This document shows, one piece after another, positions 51,015-59,047 of a stretch of 64,000 nucleotides of DNA. A program made the translations under genes and the position numbers. This stretch comes from JAJEEA01 sp965243615. Lineage in GTDB: Bacteria; Acidobacteriota; Vicinamibacteria; Vicinamibacterales; UBA8438. The stretch's first letter is position 1, and each line of letters opens with the position of its first letter. Below the pieces are notes generated by a model that saw only the letters and a program-made list of their open reading frames with translations, was not told where the DNA came from and made no database searches. The stretch covers positions 5,022,001-5,086,000 of the forward strand of contig CBDEVO010000003.1 in assembly GCA_965243615.1 (NCBI GenBank). The letters are read 5' to 3'.

Positions 51015-52430
51015 CTATTGCCGCTGCCAGCGCGTCCCCGCCGGCGTGTCCTCCAGCACGATGCCCCGGGCGGCGAGGTCGTTGCGGATGCCGTCGGCAA
51101 CGGCGAAGTCGCGCCGCGCGCGGGCCGCCTTCCGCTCGGCAATCAACCGTTCGATCTCCTCGACCGGGACATCGGCCAGGGTTTCCTCCGCCCGGCGCAG
51201 GGCGATGACCCCCAGCACCCGGTCGAAGCCGTCGAAAGCGGCCCTGGCGAGCCCCGCGTCGGGCTCGCCGACCTCGCCGTCGTCGATCGCGCTGTTGAGA
51301 AAGCGCACCAGCTCGAACATCACCCCGAGCCCGCCCGGCACGTTCAGGTCGTCGGCCAGCCGGTCGTCGAAGTCGCGCCGCGCCGCCTCGACCCGCGCCG
51401 CCACCCCGGGATGCGCGTCGCCGCCGCGGATGGCGTCGAGCCGGACGAGGCACGCCATGACGCGCTTCAAGGCCTCCTCGGCCTGATCGAGCCCACCCCA
51501 GGTGAACCGCAGTTGCTTGCGGTAGTGGACCGAGAGCAGCGCGTAACGCAGGGCCGAGGCCCGGTATCCCCGCTCGAGGACGTCGGGCACCGTGAAGACG
51601 TTGCCCAGCGACTTCGACATCTTGGCGCCCTCGTCGAGCAGGAGATGCTCGACGTGGACCCAGAACCGCGAGAACGTCTGTCGGGTCGCCCCCTCCGACT
51701 GGGCAATCTCGTTCTCGTGATGCGGAAAAACGAGGTCGACGCCGCCGGCGTGGATGTCGATGGGGGACCCGTCGAGCAGGCGATGGGCCATCGCGGAGCA
51801 CTCGATGTGCCATCCGGGACGCCCCGGCCCCACCCCGAAGTCCCACGTCGGCTCGTCCGGCGCGGTCGCCTTCCAGAGCACGAAGTCTCGCGCGTCGTCC
51901 TTGTCGTAACGGTCGGAGTCGATGCGCGCCCCCGGCTTGATCCCGTCGTGATCGAGCCTGGCCAGCTTCCCGTAGTCGGGCAGGCTGGCGATGCGGAAGT
52001 AGACGGACCCGTCGCTGCGGTAGGTGTGTCCGTTGACCTCCAGGGCCTGGATCATCTCGACCATCGAACGCAGGTTGTCCTCGTCGGTCGCGCGGGGGTA
52101 CGCCTCGACCGGCTCCAGCCCCAGCGACGCCGCGTCCTCCCGGAACGCGGCGATGAACCGGTCGGTGTACTCGCGCAGCGGCACCTGCGCGGCCCTCGAC
52201 TCGACGATGGTCCGATCGTCGACGTCGGTGAAGTTCATCACCTGCCGGACGTCGAACCCGGCCACGTGTTTCAACGTCCGCCGCAGCACGTCGAGGGCGA
52301 CGAAGGTGCGGAAGTTGCCGATGTGGCCGCGCGCGTAGACGGTGAGCCCGCACGTGTACATGCGCACCGTCCCATCGCGCAACGGCGTGAACGGCTCCTC
52401 CCGGCGTGTCAGGGTGTTGTAGAGACGCAT
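51015..52430 (-). CDS. cysS: Cysteinyl-tRNA synthetase
   Basis: 471 residues, near the usual 460. The class I HIGH motif appears as HIGN (YARGHIGNFRTFVALDVLRR), and KMSKS is present (LLLDEGAKMSKSLGNVFTV). Zinc ligands are visible: Cys27 in MYTCGLTVY, Cys in WHIECSAM, and His in FPHHENEIAQ. MNFTDVDDRTIVESRAAQVP and ARDFVLWKATAPDEPTWDF are family segments. It charges tRNA-Cys; the tRNA-Cys gene itself lies about 600 bp downstream on the same strand. It follows the 155-residue unknown after 13 bp. Confidence 0.97.
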   Translation of the reverse strand: MRLYNTLTRREEPFTPLRDGTVRMYTCGLTVYARGHIGNFRTFVALDVLRRTLKHVAGFDVRQVMNFTDVDDRTIVESRAAQVPLREYTDRFIAAFREDAASLGLEPVEAYPRATDEDNLRSMVEMIQALEVNGHTYRSDGSVYFRIASLPDYGKLARLDHDGIKPGARIDSDRYDKDDARDFVLWKATAPDEPTWDFGVGPGRPGWHIECSAMAHRLLDGSPIDIHAGGVDLVFPHHENEIAQSEGATRQTFSRFWVHVEHLLLDEGAKMSKSLGNVFTVPDVLERGYRASALRYALLSVHYRKQLRFTWGGLDQAEEALKRVMACLVRLDAIRGGDAHPGVAARVEAARRDFDDRLADDLNVPGGLGVMFELVRFLNSAIDDGEVGEPDAGLARAAFDGFDRVLGVIALRRAEETLADVPVEEIERLIAERKAARARRDFAVADGIRNDLAARGIVLEDTPAGTRWQRQ

Positions 52431-52443
52431 CCGCCGCAGACTC

Positions 52444-52911
52444 CTACCGCGCGGACTCCTGCGAACCCTCGGGCAGGGCCCTCGTCAACTCGCAGAAGTC
52501 GGCCCCGTCGTCGGACCCGCGCCCCAGGACCACCGTGCCCATCGACCGCCGCAGCCGCTCGATGGGCACGCCGTCGGGACCGGGTCGGGACAGGAGCCGT
52601 TCAATGACCGGTGCGCCGTCGCGCTGCAGGGGCGCGCCGAGGTAGCGGATGCGGACCCGCATGCTGCGTCCGCTCGCCGCCATGCGCAACTCGACGTGCG
52701 TATAGGCATTGTCGCCGGGCTTGAACACGCCGACCACCGCCTGTTCGATCGCGCCGGCGACATCGTCTCGATGCGAGGTACGGTAGCCGAGATGGTCGGC
52801 GGTCCGCTCGGCGAGCCGGCGCAGTATCGGAAGGTACCGCGCCTCGCACGGCAACGTCACGTTCAGGCCGATGGACGCCGCCGGGTCCGAAGCGCGCCGC
52901 GTCTCTCCCAT
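52444..52911 (-). CDS. Hypothetical protein, possible RsbW/GHKL-like fold
   Basis: 155 residues from ATG 52911. GLNVTLPCEARYLPILRRLA, DDVAGAIEQAVVGVFKPGDN and AYTHVELRMAASGRSMRVRI have the alternation of helices and strands seen at the start of RsbW-type anti-sigma kinases (a Glu at the N-box helix, then beta strands). The ATP-binding G boxes are not evident, so if related it is diverged or inactive. It has no signal or membrane helix. It sits between ribF and cysS with 13-bp spacings on both sides, so it belongs to that operon. Function unknown; the fold suggestion is weak. Confidence 0.5.
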   Translation of the reverse strand: MGETRRASDPAASIGLNVTLPCEARYLPILRRLAERTADHLGYRTSHRDDVAGAIEQAVVGVFKPGDNAYTHVELRMAASGRSMRVRIRYLGAPLQRDGAPVIERLLSRPGPDGVPIERLRRSMGTVVLGRGSDDGADFCELTRALPEGSQESAR

Positions 52912-52924
52912 GCCTGTCGCGATC

Positions 52925-53914
52925 TTACAGTGAAATCCGCCGGAACAGCCCGCGGGCCTCGTCGCAGTCGCGGGCGATCTGCGCCCGCAGGGCGTCGCGG
53001 TCGGGGAAAGACCGCTCCTCGCGCAGGCGCTGAATGAACGCGACCCGGACCGCGAGCCCGTAGAGGTCGCGGTCGACGTCGAACAGGTGCGACTCGACCA
53101 CCGGCCCGTCCGGTGCGCCCCCGAACGTCGGCCGGACCCCCACGTTGGTCACCGCGGCGTGGATGTCTCCGTCGATCACCACCGCGGTGGCATACACGCC
53201 GTTCGGAGGAAACAGGGTGTTTCCCGTCTCGAGGTTCGCGGTGGGATAACCGATGCTCCGGCCGCGGCCGTCCCCGTGCGTCACGGTGCCCTCGAGCGCG
53301 TAGTGGTGCCCCAGCAGCGACCCCGCCTCGTCGACCCGGCCCTCCGCGATCAGGCGCCGGACCCGCGTGCTGCTGACGACGAAGTCGCGATAGCGTACCG
53401 GATCGATCTTCTCGGCCCGGAACCCGTAGCGCGCGCCCAGCGATCGCAGCAGGGAAAAGTTGCCGGCCCGATCGTGACCGAAGAGGAAGTTCGCCCCCAC
53501 CCACACCTCGGCCACCTGCAACCACTCCACCAGCACCGCGTGGACGAAGGTCTCCGGCGCCCAGCGCGACAGTTCCGGCGTGAAACGCACCACCGCGATG
53601 CCGTCCATCCCCGCCTCGGCCAGGGCCGCGAGCTTCTGCGGACCGGTCATCAGCAGCGGCGGCGCCTTGTCCGGTCGGAGCACGCGGGACGGGTGGGGGT
53701 CGAACGTGAGCGCGGCGGCGGTGGCCCCCTGCTCGTCGGCCCGGCGCCGCACGTGCTGCATGATCCTGGCGTGCCCGCGGTGGACGCCGTCGAAGTTGCC
53801 GAGGGCCAGCACCGGCCGGCGCCAGCCGGGCGCGCCCCCGTCGTCTGGAAAACGAATGATCCGCGCCCGGTCCCGCGGCGGAGTCTCGTACGGCATCGGC
53901 CAGCCCGTGATCAT
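52925..53914 (-). CDS. ribF: Bifunctional riboflavin kinase / FAD synthetase
   Basis: 329 residues from ATG 53914; an ATG at 53896 is an alternative. The adenylyltransferase half shows VLALGNFDGVHRGHARIMQH (the HIGH-like GNFDGVHRGH) and VVSSTRVRRLIAEG. The flavokinase half shows GRSIGYPTANLETGNTLFPP, with PTAN, and GVRPTFGG. It phosphorylates riboflavin to FMN and adenylates FMN to FAD in the cytoplasm. Length is usual. It follows the PhnP-like gene, whose end carries a fragment of the dispersed repeat, and precedes the small unknown protein by 13 bp. Confidence 0.95.
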   Translation of the reverse strand: MITGWPMPYETPPRDRARIIRFPDDGGAPGWRRPVLALGNFDGVHRGHARIMQHVRRRADEQGATAAALTFDPHPSRVLRPDKAPPLLMTGPQKLAALAEAGMDGIAVVRFTPELSRWAPETFVHAVLVEWLQVAEVWVGANFLFGHDRAGNFSLLRSLGARYGFRAEKIDPVRYRDFVVSSTRVRRLIAEGRVDEAGSLLGHHYALEGTVTHGDGRGRSIGYPTANLETGNTLFPPNGVYATAVVIDGDIHAAVTNVGVRPTFGGAPDGPVVESHLFDVDRDLYGLAVRVAFIQRLREERSFPDRDALRAQIARDCDEARGLFRRISL

Positions 53915-53930
53915 ACGCCAGTCGCCGGCG

Positions 53931-53955
53931 GCGCGGTTCTACGGCGCAGGCTCCC
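53931..53955 (-). repeat. Fragment of the dispersed repeat (left end)
   Basis: On the minus strand GGGAGCCTGCGCCGTAGAAC matches the left end of copy B (AGGAGCCTGCGCCGTGGAAC) with two differences. It encodes the last residues and TAG stop of the PhnP-like gene. Confidence 0.4.
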
Positions 53956-54718
53956 GCACGTCGACGACGAGCCCGTCGTGGGCAAGGGTCACGCCGGGGG
54001 GCAGGGTGGCGCAGGTCTCCGCGTGGGGCAGGTCGTGGCACATGTGGGTGAAGTAGGTCCTCTCGGCCCCGATGCGCGCGGCCGTCTCCACCGCCTGGCT
54101 CAGCGTCAGGTGGGTCGGGTGGGGCCGGTGCCGGAGGGCGTCGAGCACCAGGACCGACAGGCCCTCGAGGAGCGGCCACGAGCCCTCCGGAATCTCGCTG
54201 CAGTCGGTCAGATACGCGAAGTCGTCCACCCGGTAGCCGAGAATGGGGCGCGTGCCGTGCAGGAGGGGGACGGGCACGACCCGGGCCCGCCCCAGCGAGA
54301 AGCGGCCGGTGACCTCCACCAGCCGGAGCTGGGGCAGCCCCCCGCCCCGGGGCACGGCCGGGTCCCAGACGTAGGAGAAGACCCGGCGGAGGGCCGCGAG
54401 GGTCGAGGCGTCGCCCAGACACGGAATCGTCGTCCCCTGGCGGAAGTTGAAGGGACGGACGTCGTCGAGGCCCATGATGTGATCGGCGTGCTGGTGCGTG
54501 AACAGGATGACCTCGACGCCGGTGAGCCCGAACGCCAGCGCCTGGGAACGGAAGTCCGGGGTGGTGTCGACGACGACGCGGGTCCGGTCCGCCAGCTCGA
54601 GATAGACGGACGGCCGCCAGCGGCGGTCCCGCGGATCGACCGAGCGGCACGTGGCGCAGTCGCAGCCGACCACCGGCACGCCGGCCGAGGTCCCGGTCCC
54701 CAGGAACGTGACCCGCAT
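53939..54718 (-). CDS. MBL-fold hydrolase, PhnP-like
   Basis: 259 residues. Metallo-beta-lactamase core: MRVTFLGTGTSAGVPVVGC at the start, TRVVVDTTPDFRSQALAFG, the metal-binding FTHQHADHIMGLDD, LTDCSEIPE, and HLTLSQAVETAARIGAERTY with FTHMCHDL near the end. GCDCATCRS near the N-terminus is the zinc-like Cys cluster of PhnP/COG1235 phosphodiesterases. It likely cleaves cyclic or linear nucleotide phosphodiesters. It is 4 bp after DUF1844 and 24 bp before ribF. Its stop codon comes from a repeat fragment, so the natural C-terminus may have been altered slightly. Confidence 0.9.
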   Translation of the reverse strand: MRVTFLGTGTSAGVPVVGCDCATCRSVDPRDRRWRPSVYLELADRTRVVVDTTPDFRSQALAFGLTGVEVILFTHQHADHIMGLDDVRPFNFRQGTTIPCLGDASTLAALRRVFSYVWDPAVPRGGGLPQLRLVEVTGRFSLGRARVVPVPLLHGTRPILGYRVDDFAYLTDCSEIPEGSWPLLEGLSVLVLDALRHRPHPTHLTLSQAVETAARIGAERTYFTHMCHDLPHAETCATLPPGVTLAHDGLVVDVREPAP

Positions 54719-54722
54719 CGCG

Positions 54723-55007
54723 TCAGGAGGAGATGGGCGGGCCCGCCCCCCGGCGGACCTCCGCGAAGCGCATCCGCAACTCCTGCAGGACGCGAGACAG
54801 GAAGCGCTCCTCGTCCGGGGTCAGGTTTCCCCGCGTCTTCTCCGCCAGCACCGCGAGGAGATCGAGCATGTTGCCTCCCGCGTCCGGATTGGGGGGGAGC
54901 TTGCGGCCGGTGACGGGATCGACGACGTCACCGAAGTGGACGGCGGCGGACGTCGCCAGCGAAACGACGAGGGCGTTGAAGGAGATCTCCTGCGGCGGCG
55001 AAGTCAT
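54723..55007 (-). CDS. DUF1844 protein
   Basis: 94 residues from ATG 55007. ISFNALVVSLATSAAVHFGD, NMLDLLAVLAEKTRGNLTPD and EERFLSRVLQELRMRFAEV match DUF1844, a short helical family found next to housekeeping genes in Acidobacteria and Deltaproteobacteria. No function is known. It heads the operon DUF1844 - PhnP-like - ribF - unknown - cysS - yraN, and its promoter must lie in the 160 bp shared with the divergent mazG gene. The spacing of 4 bp to the next gene implies coupling. Confidence 0.87.
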   Translation of the reverse strand: MTSPPQEISFNALVVSLATSAAVHFGDVVDPVTGRKLPPNPDAGGNMLDLLAVLAEKTRGNLTPDEERFLSRVLQELRMRFAEVRRGAGPPISS

Positions 55008-55167
55008 GGTTCTCTCGCGAGGGCCCTGCCGCCGGTGAGGCGGGAAACGCGCGGCCGGCGATTCGCCGATCTCGCCGCGGGCGGGGCTCCGAACGCAGGC
55101 GGCGACGGCGGCCGCGATGAGCCGCCGCCGATTACCGGTCACCGTGATCGTAAAGTAGGGCGACGAT

Positions 55168-56109
55168 ATGACCAAGGCACAGAAGCCCGACGCTCCCTCC
55201 GTCGCCGACGCGGGCGCGCGATTCGCGCGGCTCGTCGAAATCATGCGGACGCTGCGATCGCCCGGCGGCTGCGCCTGGGACCGCGAGCAGACGGTGGCCT
55301 CGCTCCGGCCGTTCGTCCTCGAGGAAGCCTACGAAGTGGTCGAGGCGATGGACCGAGACGACCGCGCCGCCCTCTGCGAGGAGCTCGGCGACCTCCTGCT
55401 CGAAGCGGTGTTCGTCGCGCAGATCTGCGCCGAGGACGGCGACTTCACGATCGCCGACGCGGCCGAGGCGGTGACCGCCAAGCTCATCCGGCGGCACCCC
55501 CACGTGTTCGGCGACGGGGCCGCCGGCGACGGGGCCGTCTCCGAACACGTGGACGCCGCCGGCGACGACGCTGCCGCCCGCCCCGGTGGCGGGGCCGAAG
55601 GCCGTGCGCTCTCCCCCGCCGAGGTCAAGCGGCAGTGGGAGCGCATCAAGCGCGAGGAGCGCGCCGGCGCCCCCGGCGATCGCGCCACGCTGCTCGACGG
55701 CATCCCGGAGGCCCTGCCGTCGCTGCTGCGGGCCTCGCGCATCGGCGCCCGCGCGGCCAACGTCGGGTTCGACTGGAACGAGGCGAGCGCGGTCGTCGAC
55801 AAGGCGGACGAGGAGATCGCCGAACTGCGCGGCGCCATCGCGGAGGGCGACCCCGCGCGGATCGAGGAGGAGATCGGCGATCTCCTCTTCACCGTCGCCA
55901 ACGCCGCCCGCAAGCTGCGCGTCGATCCCGAATCCGCCCTCCGGACCGCCAACGCCAAGTTCACCCGGCGCTTCCGCGCCGTCGAACGACGCGTCGAGAA
56001 CCGAGGCCGCACCCTGCACGACGCCTCGCCCGACGAGCTCGAGCGGGAATGGGAAGCAGTCAAGACGCTGGCCGCGAATCACCCGGGGGGAAAGAGCGCC
56101 GGACCTTGA
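55168..56109 (+). CDS. mazG: Nucleoside triphosphate pyrophosphohydrolase MazG
   Basis: 313 residues, two MazG modules. The first has PGGCAWDREQTVASLRPFVL, EEAYEVVEAMDRDD and ELGDLLLEAVFVAQICAEDG (the EExxE...EExxD metal site). The second has VGFDWNEASAVVDKADEEIA and EEEIGDLLFTVANAARKLRV. It hydrolyses (d)NTPs to NMPs and pyrophosphate, clearing damaged nucleotides and lowering ppGpp in some species. A poorly conserved insert after HPHVFGDG (residues about 115-150) contains a nearly perfect 17-bp palindrome and is longer than in enterobacterial MazG. It is divergent from the DUF1844 operon and convergent with comEC. Confidence 0.95.
   Translation: MTKAQKPDAPSVADAGARFARLVEIMRTLRSPGGCAWDREQTVASLRPFVLEEAYEVVEAMDRDDRAALCEELGDLLLEAVFVAQICAEDGDFTIADAAEAVTAKLIRRHPHVFGDGAAGDGAVSEHVDAAGDDAAARPGGGAEGRALSPAEVKRQWERIKREERAGAPGDRATLLDGIPEALPSLLRASRIGARAANVGFDWNEASAVVDKADEEIAELRGAIAEGDPARIEEEIGDLLFTVANAARKLRVDPESALRTANAKFTRRFRAVERRVENRGRTLHDASPDELEREWEAVKTLAANHPGGKSAGP
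55501..55551. repeat. 17-bp near-perfect palindrome inside mazG
   Basis: CACGTGTTCGGCGACGG (55501-55517) pairs with CCGTCTCCGAACACGTG (55535-55551) with one mismatch and a 17-nt spacer. It encodes a variable insert of MazG (around residues 112-128). Confidence 0.6.
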
Positions 56110-56219
56110 GCTCACCGGCACCGGCCCGCCGACCGCAGGCTGGCCCGTGCGGGTTGTCGGCGCCGGGGATGGGTCGGACGCCTTCCGCGCCGTGAACATC
56201 TACGCCTCGACCCCGCTCC

Positions 56220-58703
56220 TCACTCCGGCATTCCGGCACAGCGCTCGCCCCCGGCGTCATACCGCCAGCGGCGCCCGCCCGCGGTCCGCAGCCGCACCTC
56301 GCGCCCGTCGGTCTCGAGGGTGATCGCCCCGTCGCGCCCCGTCTCCAGCACCAGCGCCCCGGCCTCGCGGTAGCGCGCGGTCACCGCCGGGGCGGGATGG
56401 CCGAACGGGTTCGCGCGGCCCGCGCTCACCACCGCGACGCACGCCCCGGCCGCCGTCACCAGCCGCTCGGAGCTCGAGCCCGCGCTGCCATGGTGGGGCA
56501 CCTTGACGAGCCGAAACCGCGCCGGGGCCAGGGCCGCGGCCACCGCCCCTTCCACGTCCACCCCGATGTCGCCGGGCAGCAGCACCGCGACGTCGCCGAA
56601 CCGCACGTCGAGCACGATCGAGTCGTCGTTCCGCACCCGCCGCCGCGCCCAGTCGGGGACCGGCGGATGCAGCACGTCGAACGACGCGCCCCCGATCTCC
56701 AGCCGGTCCCCCGCCGCCACCCGCCGCCACCGCGCGCCCACCGCGTCGGCCGCGCCGCGCAACGCCTCCAGACCACGATGCCCCTCGACCGGGACACCCT
56801 CCCACACCTCGCGCGCCGGGAGGTCTTGCAGCACCGCGGGCAGACCGGCGACGTGGTCGGGGTGGCCGTGGGTCGCCACCGCCGCGTCCAACCGCCGGGC
56901 GCCGAGGGACCACAGGGCGGGGACCACGACGCGGCCGCCGACATCGGACCGCGGACTGATGGACCCGCCGGCGTCGACGAGGACCGCCCGCCCCCCGGGC
57001 GTCTGCACCAGGGTGGCGTCGGCCTGCCCGACGTCGAGCACGCTCACCCGCATCCAGCCGGGGCGAGGGAGGCCCGCGAGGGGAGGACGCCATGGCGTGG
57101 ACACGATCCAGACGGCGGCGGCCGCCGTGACGACCTGGGCGGCGATGCGCGCACGGGCCGACCGCCCCCGCCACAGGAGCGCGGCCAGCGCCGCGTAGTA
57201 GACGGCCAGCGTGAGGGGCGCGGGCGGCGGGACCCGGAACGCCAGCCATGGCCAGACATCGAGGAGGCGGGTGGACTCGAGCAACCCGGTCGCGGCGAGA
57301 TGCGCCGCGTAGCCGGCGGCCGCGGCGGGGACGGGATGCACCGCGGTCAGGCCCACCGAAGCCAGGCCCGCCACCTGGGTCACCGTCATCAGCGGGATCG
57401 CCGCGAAGTTGAGTACGAGGCCGGCGAGGCTCACGCGGCCGAACAGCGCCGCCCCGATGGGCAGCAGCATCGCTTCGGCGCACAAGGTCGCCGCGAACAG
57501 CGCCGCCGGCGCCGCGATCCACATCGGCGGTCGTTCGAGCCCGCGGTGGAGCAGGCCGGCCACGCGGGTGGCGCCGAGCACGATGCCGAGGGTGGCGCCG
57601 AACGTGAGGAGGAATCCCGGATCGAGGACCGCCAGGGGCGACGCCGCCGCGATGCCCGCAGCGGTGACCGCGAGCACGTTGAGCGGCGGCGTCCGGTGGT
57701 CGACGATCCCCGCGCCGAGGACGATCGTCGCCGCGGCCGCGGCCCGCGTCACCGACGCCTCGTCGCCGACGAGGGCGCTGTAGGCCAGCACGCAGGCCGC
57801 CACCATCGCGAGCCTGAGCCGCGGCCGCAGGCCCGACAGGCGCGCGAGGAACAGCAGGCAGCCGGTCAGGATGGCGATGTTGCCGCCGGAGATGGCGATG
57901 ACGTGATAGATGCCGCCGTCCCGGAGGCGCCGGGTCGTCTCCGGCGCGAGTCGGTTCCGGTCCCCGATGAGAATCGCGGTCACCACCGCCGCCGACTGGT
58001 CGCCGTGACGCCCCACCGCGCCGGCGACGGCCCGCCGGACCCAGGCCCGGGCCGAGGCGGCGAGCTCGCCCCCCCGGGGTGCGGGCTCGAGCACGTCGAC
58101 GAGCAGGCCGCTCTTCACCGACCCGCGCAGCGTCGTCCCCCGCAGCGCCTGCCGCTCGGCCTGATCTCGGCTTCCGGGATTGCGAAACGCGGAGACCGGC
58201 CGCAGGGTGGCGGACACCCGCAACCGCCGCCCCTCCCGCCATTCGGGCAGCCGATCGGCCCACGCCTCGCCGCCCACCGACAGCCGGACCCCGCCCGCGG
58301 CCGGCACCATCTCGCCGGCCCGGCCGACGCGGGACACCACCAGATCGAAGGCCGCCCCGTAGTCGGTGGCCCCGGCATCCCGCACGAGCCGGCCCTCGAG
58401 CCGCACCGGCCCGACGCGCCCGGCGCCGGCCGCCTCCGGCTGCCGGTCGAACCAGTCCTCCAGCGACGTGTCGAGGGCGGCGGCCCGGTGCGTCGCGGCC
58501 AGCGCCATCCCCCCGAGGGCGAAGCCGGCGCCGAGCAGCACGACGACGCGCCGGCCCGCCGCGCGGCGCGCGACGGCGACGACGGCCATCACCCAGACCG
58601 CGGCCAGCGCCGCCCGCAGGCCGCCCGCCGGCAGCGGCAGCCAGGCCCCCACCGCTGCCCCGGCCAGCAGCGGCACCGCCGCCACGGATGCGGGAACCGT
58701 CAC
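56220..58703 (-). CDS. comEC: ComEC/Rec2 DNA-uptake channel protein
   Basis: 827 residues. N-terminal helices and an OB-like DUF4131 domain (VGPVRLEGRLVRDAGATDYG) precede the Competence domain: AVVTAILIGDRNRLAPETTR, DGGIYHVIAISGGNIAILTG (family hallmark) and ALVGDEASVTRAAAAATIVL. A C-terminal metallo-beta-lactamase domain follows: VSVLDVGQADATLVQTPGGR, ATHGHPDHVAGLPAVLQDLP and VKVPHHGSAGSSSERLV. It forms the inner-membrane channel for single-stranded DNA in natural transformation, with the MBL part a possible nuclease. Start ATG 58703 fits a signal-like first helix. Competence would fit the foreign genes in this window, but no pilus genes are here. Confidence 0.95.
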   Translation of the reverse strand: MTVPASVAAVPLLAGAAVGAWLPLPAGGLRAALAAVWVMAVVAVARRAAGRRVVVLLGAGFALGGMALAATHRAAALDTSLEDWFDRQPEAAGAGRVGPVRLEGRLVRDAGATDYGAAFDLVVSRVGRAGEMVPAAGGVRLSVGGEAWADRLPEWREGRRLRVSATLRPVSAFRNPGSRDQAERQALRGTTLRGSVKSGLLVDVLEPAPRGGELAASARAWVRRAVAGAVGRHGDQSAAVVTAILIGDRNRLAPETTRRLRDGGIYHVIAISGGNIAILTGCLLFLARLSGLRPRLRLAMVAACVLAYSALVGDEASVTRAAAAATIVLGAGIVDHRTPPLNVLAVTAAGIAAASPLAVLDPGFLLTFGATLGIVLGATRVAGLLHRGLERPPMWIAAPAALFAATLCAEAMLLPIGAALFGRVSLAGLVLNFAAIPLMTVTQVAGLASVGLTAVHPVPAAAAGYAAHLAATGLLESTRLLDVWPWLAFRVPPPAPLTLAVYYAALAALLWRGRSARARIAAQVVTAAAAVWIVSTPWRPPLAGLPRPGWMRVSVLDVGQADATLVQTPGGRAVLVDAGGSISPRSDVGGRVVVPALWSLGARRLDAAVATHGHPDHVAGLPAVLQDLPAREVWEGVPVEGHRGLEALRGAADAVGARWRRVAAGDRLEIGGASFDVLHPPVPDWARRRVRNDDSIVLDVRFGDVAVLLPGDIGVDVEGAVAAALAPARFRLVKVPHHGSAGSSSERLVTAAGACVAVVSAGRANPFGHPAPAVTARYREAGALVLETGRDGAITLETDGREVRLRTAGGRRWRYDAGGERCAGMPE

Positions 58704-59047
58704 GGCCCATGCCGATGCAAGAACCGTGACGCGGGCCTGCTCCCCGCCGAACGAGGCGGCACGTCGGTTGAGGCCGCCGGGCGCGCCACGGGTATCGCCT
58801 GGCCGCCGGCCCGAGAGCGGGCGGCCGCAACCATGGGGATCGGCTCCCGCGCGCAGAATCTGCGCCTCCGGCCGCCCCGGAGCATTGCGGCGGATGCCTC
58901 ACCCGCACGGAAGCGCTCGTTCGTCCCGTCGGGAAGTCGTGTCGCGAGGCGAAACCGCCGGCCCGATCTGTACCGTAGAGCGGCGCGAACCTCCGGAGGG
59001 TTGTGGGCGCCCAGCGGGGCCGCAGGCGACGACTGGCGGGGCAGGTG
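58704..59047. other. 344-bp gap between comEC and carB, no gene found
   Basis: Neither strand holds an ORF I recognise. The comEC promoter should lie in the first part, but no clear -35/-10 pair is visible. The last 80 bp (58967-59045) are copy D of the dispersed repeat, just after the carB stop. Confidence 0.6.
58967..59045 (+). repeat. Dispersed ~85-bp repeat, copy D
   Basis: TACCGTAGAGCGGCGCGAAC, CCTCCGG, GGGGCCGCAGGCGACGAC and GGCGGGGC follow in the order of copies A-C, diverged. It lies right after the carB stop, as other copies lie at gene ends. Confidence 0.5.
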
